This document shows, in pieces, positions 60,530 through 64,000 of a stretch of DNA of 64,000 nt. The DNA is taken from positions 1 through 64,000 of the forward strand of contig CAZCLA010000006.1 of the NCBI GenBank assembly GCA_964499285.1, read 5' to 3'. The notes under the pieces were generated by a model. The model worked only from the letters and a program-made list of their open reading frames with translations, was not told the origin of the DNA and ran no database searches. This stretch comes from JAGFIY01 sp964499285. Lineage in GTDB: Bacteria; Bacteroidota; Ignavibacteria; Ignavibacteriales; Melioribacteraceae. The translations under genes were made by a program, and so were the position numbers. How positions within the stretch are numbered: the stretch's first letter is position 1; the number at the start of each line of letters is the position of its first letter.

Positions 60530-61429
60530 ATGAAAATGAAAAAAATTGTTTTTCTTCTATTAATAAGTTTCGGCTATATATTTCCGCAGGCGGGAGGTAC
60601 GGGGCTCTCATTTCTTAAAATCGGTTTCGGTGCAAGGAATATGGCAATGGGTGATTTGGGAGTGGTTCTTGCAAATGATGTTGGTCCGGGTTTTTATAAT
60701 CCAGCTTTGCTTGCTGAAAACTATAACTCACAGATAATGTTAACCCATAATGAATGGATGACTGACGTTCGTTCAGAATTGATTGGTGCAAGTTTCAGTT
60801 TGTTTGGATTGCAGTTTGCAGCCGGATTTAATACCACAAGTATTTCCGACATCGAAGTTCGTACAAAACCCGGGGATGCTGTTTCGACATTTGACGCTAA
60901 CTATTTTTACGGAAGTCTTTCGACCGGATTTAACATCTATCAAAAACTTTCAGCCGGTTTAACTTTTAAGTTTATTCACGAAAATTTATTAACCGATCAA
61001 GCAAGAGGAATCGCTTTTGATTTCGGGCTATTTTATCGTGATGTCGTAGAAAATTTAAATATTGGAGCGGCAATAAAAAATATCGGCTCGATGAACAAAT
61101 TACGGAATGAATCGACTGAACTGCCGATGGATGTTGCTGTAGGTGCTTCGTATAACTATTATTTCAGCGATTTGAATTCTGATTTGATAGTTGCTGCAGG
61201 GTATCAAACATATACGCAGACATCAGATTCCCACGTTAATTTTGGTGCCGAGTTTTTATACGATGCCATATTTGCTTTGAGGGCTGGTTACTCGACAGGA
61301 TATGAAACTAAGGGATTAACAGCCGGAGCAGGAATCGTTTGGAATTCAATCAGATTCGATTATGCTTTCATACCGCTCGATTATGATTTGGGAAATTCTC
61401 ATATAATTTCCGTTGGATATGATTTTTAG
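60530..61429 (+). CDS. PorV/PorQ-family outer-membrane protein (copy 2)
   Basis: A 299-residue protein with signal peptide and the block I-G-F-G-A-R-N-M-A-M-G-D-L-G-V then G-F-Y-N-P-A-L-L. It shares the fold and layout of the 59513 gene and of PorV. An alternative start, ATG 60536, gives the same signal peptide. It is the last gene of the 57108-61429 group; an 8-bp inverted repeat at 61439-61474 follows. Confidence 0.85.
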   Translation: MKMKKIVFLLLISFGYIFPQAGGTGLSFLKIGFGARNMAMGDLGVVLANDVGPGFYNPALLAENYNSQIMLTHNEWMTDVRSELIGASFSLFGLQFAAGFNTTSISDIEVRTKPGDAVSTFDANYFYGSLSTGFNIYQKLSAGLTFKFIHENLLTDQARGIAFDFGLFYRDVVENLNIGAAIKNIGSMNKLRNESTELPMDVAVGASYNYYFSDLNSDLIVAAGYQTYTQTSDSHVNFGAEFLYDAIFALRAGYSTGYETKGLTAGAGIVWNSIRFDYAFIPLDYDLGNSHIISVGYDF

Positions 61430-61438
61430 ATTCTCTAG

Positions 61439-61474
61439 ATCAATCAAATAGTTTTTGAAAATTAAATGATTGAT
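61439..61474. repeat. 8-bp inverted repeat after the PorV-like genes
   Basis: ATCAATCA (61439-61446) and TGATTGAT (61467-61474) are perfect inverses with a 20-base AT-rich loop. It is in the place of a terminator but lacks GC content and a T-run. Confidence 0.3.
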
Positions 61475-61514
61475 AGCGCGGATTTAGTTTTATTAAAACA
61501 TCCCAAAAAATGCT

Positions 61515-61522
61515 TATCTTTA
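61515..61522 (+). promoter_or_regulatory. Possible -7 element before the FemAB-like gene
   Basis: TATCTTTA differs from TAnnTTTG at one position and lies 31 bases before the ATG at 61554. No clear -33 box was found. Confidence 0.3.
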
Positions 61523-61553
61523 AAGATTATTTTTTAATCGAATACTTTTTACA

Positions 61554-62513
61554 ATGAAAATAATTCCTTATTCAGAAGATTGGCGAGAAGAATGGGACAA
61601 GTTTGTTCTCAGTTCCAGCAATGGAACAATGTTTCATCTTCAAAAATTTTTTGATTACCACCAACCAGGTAAATTTCAATTCAATCACTTAATGTTCGTG
61701 GAAGATGATCGATTGGTCGCAGTGCTTCCGGGATCATTAAAAGACGGAATTTTTGAATCACCGGTCGGAGCAAGTTACGGGTCAATCGTAATTGGAGATT
61801 ATAAATTCAAATATGTGATGGATATTATTTCCACTCTGCTTGATTATGGAAAAACTAATAACTTCAAAGAGATTATGCTTACAGCGGCTCCGATGATTTA
61901 CGAAACATACCAGAACCAAAACCTAGAGTTTGCATTGTTGTGGCAAGGATTCTCTTACCAACTTCACTATATTTCGAGTGCGATTAAACTTGATTCGGAT
62001 CGCGATATAATTCAAAGATTCCAACCTACTGTTCGAAGAAATGTCAGAAAAACTTTAAAAAATCCGGATATTCGAGTTGAGATAAATGATCGTTACGATC
62101 AATTTTATCCTATTCTTGTAGAAAACAAATCTCGTCACGATGTAAAACCAACACATTCTTATGATGATCTATTAAAACTGAAGCAGCTACTGCCAAACAA
62201 TTTAATGCTTTTTATGGTATATCTACAAGATAAACCGATAGGCGGTTCTTTAATGTTTTATCCAAACAAGAATGTCGCTCTCTGTTTTTACAACATGCTG
62301 CTTTACGATTTTGCCGATTATAAACCGATTCATCGCGTTATGTATGAAGTTGTAAAGTACTGCACAAATGCCGGATTTGCCTATGTTGACATAGGTGTTT
62401 CGCAGGACACTAAAGCAGAAAATCCTATGACTCCAAGTATGAGCCTGATCGATTTCAAAGAGAAATTTGATGCGAAAACTATTATGAGAAATACTCTTCA
62501 CATAAAATTATAA
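61554..62513 (+). CDS. FemAB/GNAT-like acyltransferase
   Basis: A 319-residue protein with the FemAB-like pattern: N-G-T-M-F-H-L-Q-K-F-F-D-Y near the start, then R-R-N-V-R-K-T-L-K and the second GNAT half D-K-P-I-G-G-S-L-M-F-Y plus Y-V-D-I-G-V-S. The family attaches amino acids or acyl groups to lipid-linked or sugar intermediates; acceptors here are unknown. It is the first gene of a surface-polysaccharide run with two following glycosyltransferases. Only 4 bases separate it from the next gene. Confidence 0.75.
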   Translation: MKIIPYSEDWREEWDKFVLSSSNGTMFHLQKFFDYHQPGKFQFNHLMFVEDDRLVAVLPGSLKDGIFESPVGASYGSIVIGDYKFKYVMDIISTLLDYGKTNNFKEIMLTAAPMIYETYQNQNLEFALLWQGFSYQLHYISSAIKLDSDRDIIQRFQPTVRRNVRKTLKNPDIRVEINDRYDQFYPILVENKSRHDVKPTHSYDDLLKLKQLLPNNLMLFMVYLQDKPIGGSLMFYPNKNVALCFYNMLLYDFADYKPIHRVMYEVVKYCTNAGFAYVDIGVSQDTKAENPMTPSMSLIDFKEKFDAKTIMRNTLHIKL

Positions 62514-62517
62514 GTTG

Positions 62518-63788
62518 ATGAAGAAAAAAGTTTTCATTGCTTTTCTTGGAAATGCACTTCACGATTCAAGGATAACAAACCTCAAAGATTCATTAGAAGC
62601 AGACGGCTGCGATGTTAAGGTAATTTCTTTCGATTGGACTACTCCAAATTTCGAGACAATCCTTGGTGATATAACTGTTTATAAATTAAAGAAATCAAAA
62701 TTTTCTTTTGTCTTTTATTTCTCTTTTGCTGTACAATTGTGGAAGAGTTTAAAATCATCAAATGCCGATATCTACATAGCCGAAGATTTCTTTCCGCTTG
62801 CTTTTACTACAATTATCGGAAAAAGAAAAAATGCAAAAGTGGTTTATAATTCGCGCGAGCTTTATCCTTTCCTCGNNNNNNNNNNNNNNNNNNNNNNNNN
62901 NNNNNNNNNNNNNNNNNNNNNNNNNNNNNNNNNNNNNNNNNNNNNNNNNNNNNNNNNNNNNNNNNNNNNNNNNNNAAAAGAAAAAATGCAAAAGTGGTTT
63001 ATAATTCGCGCGAGCTTTATCCTTTCCTCGGGGGTCTTCGAAATAAAAAGTTTACTCAGTGGTTGATAAAAATAATCGAGAAGAAATATATTAAAAAGGT
63101 TGATCTTGTTTTAACGACGGGCGAAATGGATTCGAATTTTTTGGAAGATTATTACGGAATCCGAAACACGCTTGTTATTAGAAATATTCCGCTTCTGCAG
63201 GTACCGAAGAAGGAGATTGATCTTCGAAACATATTAAATATATCACCAAAGCAAAAAATTCTTCTTTATCAAGGAGTGATGATAGAAGGACGAGGGATCA
63301 CAAAGATAATCTCGTTAATGAATGAACTTAAAAATATAGAGTTTGTGCTTCTCGGAGATGGCGCGCTCAGAAAAGAATTTGAAACGACGGCATTAAAATA
63401 TAAAGTTCATGATCGTGTGCATTTTCTAGGAACTGTTCCTCAGAGAGATTTAATTAACTACACAGCTGCCGCCGATATTGGATTAGCATTAATAGAAAAT
63501 ATTTCAATCAGTTATTATCACGCTCTTCCAAATAAACTGTTCGAGTACATTATGGCAGGCATCCCAGTGCTTTCAAGCAATCTTCCGCAGATGAAAAAAA
63601 TTATAAATGATTATCAAGTTGGAATTATTGTTGACGAAAAGGATGACATTAATATTTCGAACGGCTTGAAAAAACTTTCTGAAGATGAAGAATTTATAGC
63701 TAAGTTAAAAGATAATTGCAGAAAAGCTTCACTTGAACTGAACTGGGATAAGGAATATTCTCGATCAAAAGACCGGCTTCTATCATGA
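62518..63788 (+). CDS. Family 4 glycosyltransferase, interrupted by an assembly gap
   Basis: Coding starts at ATG 62518 and ends at TGA 63786-63788. The sequence at 62821-62875 is repeated exactly at 62976-63030, on either side of 100 Ns. If the Ns and one copy are removed, the frame is open through the join (358 + 758 = 1116 bases), giving 371 residues. The first half has H-D-S-R-I-T-N-L and the second the GT4 donor-binding part: L-L-Y-Q-G-V-M-I-E-G-R-G, L-L-G-D-G-A-L-R and A-L-P-N-K-L-F-E-Y-I-M-A-G-I-P-V. The start ATG 62518 is preferred over TTG 62515. It overlaps the next gene by 4 bases. Confidence 0.85.
62821..62875 (+). repeat. 55-base left copy flanking the N gap
   Basis: Identical to 62976-63030. 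It is most likely one sequence present at both contig ends and not merged during scaffolding. Confidence 0.9.
62876..62975. other. Assembly gap of exactly 100 Ns
   Basis: The round length is the usual placeholder for unknown gap size. Flanks overlap by 55 identical bases and the frame is continuous when collapsed, so the true gap is probably zero. Confidence 0.95.
62976..63030 (+). repeat. 55-base right copy flanking the N gap
   Basis: Identical to 62821-62875; see the gap entry. Confidence 0.9.
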
Positions 63789-64000
63789 AATTAAAGCGAA
63801 AGAGATTTTTAGTAATTCGTATCGATAGAATTGGTGATGTCGTTCTTACAACTCCGATTCCGCGAGAGATTAAAACCAAATATCCTGATGCATTTGTTGC
63901 AGTACTTTGCAGGGATTATACGAAGGATATTTTTCTAAATAATCCAAATGTTGATCAAATTATTACTCTAGAAGAGCTAAAATCAAGAGGTTTCTGGGGA
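63785..64000 (+). CDS. Family 9 glycosyltransferase (heptosyltransferase-like), partial
   Basis: The first 72 residues of a GT9 enzyme cut by the window edge. R-F-L-V-I-R-I-D-R-I-G-D-V-V-L-T-T-P is the family start (D-R-I-G-D), then I-K-T-K-Y-P-D-A and N-P-N-V-D-Q-I. GT9 enzymes transfer heptose from ADP-heptose to lipid A-linked core, but other sugars are possible. It overlaps the GT4 stop (ATGA). Confidence 0.88.
   Translation, partial: MKLKRKRFLVIRIDRIGDVVLTTPIPREIKTKYPDAFVAVLCRDYTKDIFLNNPNVDQIITLEELKSRGFWG

Noticed and set aside
62821..63030. Genuine tandem duplication inside the glycosyltransferase
   Set aside because: Copies are identical, separated only by a 100-N placeholder, and collapsing them gives one continuous frame.

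Overview
The window is low-GC, gene-dense DNA from a bacterium of the Bacteroidota/Chlorobi side of the tree, most likely the Ignavibacteria. The signs are a type IX secretion (T9SS) sortase PorU beside its shuttle PorV, secreted proteins with T9SS/FlgD-like C-terminal tails, PorV/PorQ paralogs, a DUF5683 protein, bacillithiol synthesis (BshC), TAnnTTTG-like promoter elements and many overlapping co-directional genes with TTG starts. The class assignment is inference; no rRNA is present.

Layout. 1-5,460 is an accessory region. A frameshifted AraC-type regulator is followed by a two-copy direct repeat that looks like its operator and a three-gene operon (DUF1772, NmrA-like, SnoaL-like). Next come three solitary cargo-type genes (AAC(6')-like acetyltransferase, GyrI-like, VOC), the first preceded by complementary arms that look like an integron attC site. 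5,530-11,370 holds outer-membrane proteins (TSP3/SPOR protein, Ig-like lipoprotein, H-type lectin/OmpA fusion), tRNA-Glu(CTC), nth, an HD-domain protein and a peroxiredoxin.

11,520-23,740 is a T9SS and surface-protein cluster: PorU, PorV, an M6-family protein that has lost its HExxH residues, a zinc-peptidase/propeller/barrel protein and a DUF5683 protein. 23,730-32,650 is largely housekeeping (der, TPR histidine kinase, CoA-disulfide-reductase-like enzyme, upp, TPR protein, relA/spoT, ruvX). 32,690-33,770 is a self-contained two-gene bacterial microcompartment (BMC) shell operon with its own promoter and terminator. 33,780-47,520 carries YbbR, tmk, a CtpA-like protease, TauE, htpG, a DnaQ-UvrC fusion on the minus strand, ymdB, an orphan DNA methyltransferase, folD, a long DeoC with a possible encapsulation peptide, an orphan HicB, a TrmH-like methylase and aroA.

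47,520-56,870 has bshC on the minus strand, then an envelope-glycan operon (flippase-like protein, two GT2 enzymes, polysaccharide deacetylase, radical SAM) bracketed by two related DUF1207-like outer-membrane proteins and ending in a site-2 protease. 57,108-61,429 is a second export cluster (lipoprotein, Asp-box protein with FlgD-like tail, two PorV/PorQ proteins). 61,554 to the end starts a surface-polysaccharide cluster (FemAB/GNAT-like, GT4, GT9), interrupted by 100 Ns that look like an assembly artefact.

The points most worth a second look are the M6 pseudoprotease in the T9SS locus, the BMC shell operon with its odd C-terminal tail plus a DeoC candidate cargo 11 kb away, the attC-like arms, the AraC-type operator beside a broken regulator, and a recurring TTGACA-(17-18)-TAnnTT(C/G)G promoter pattern.
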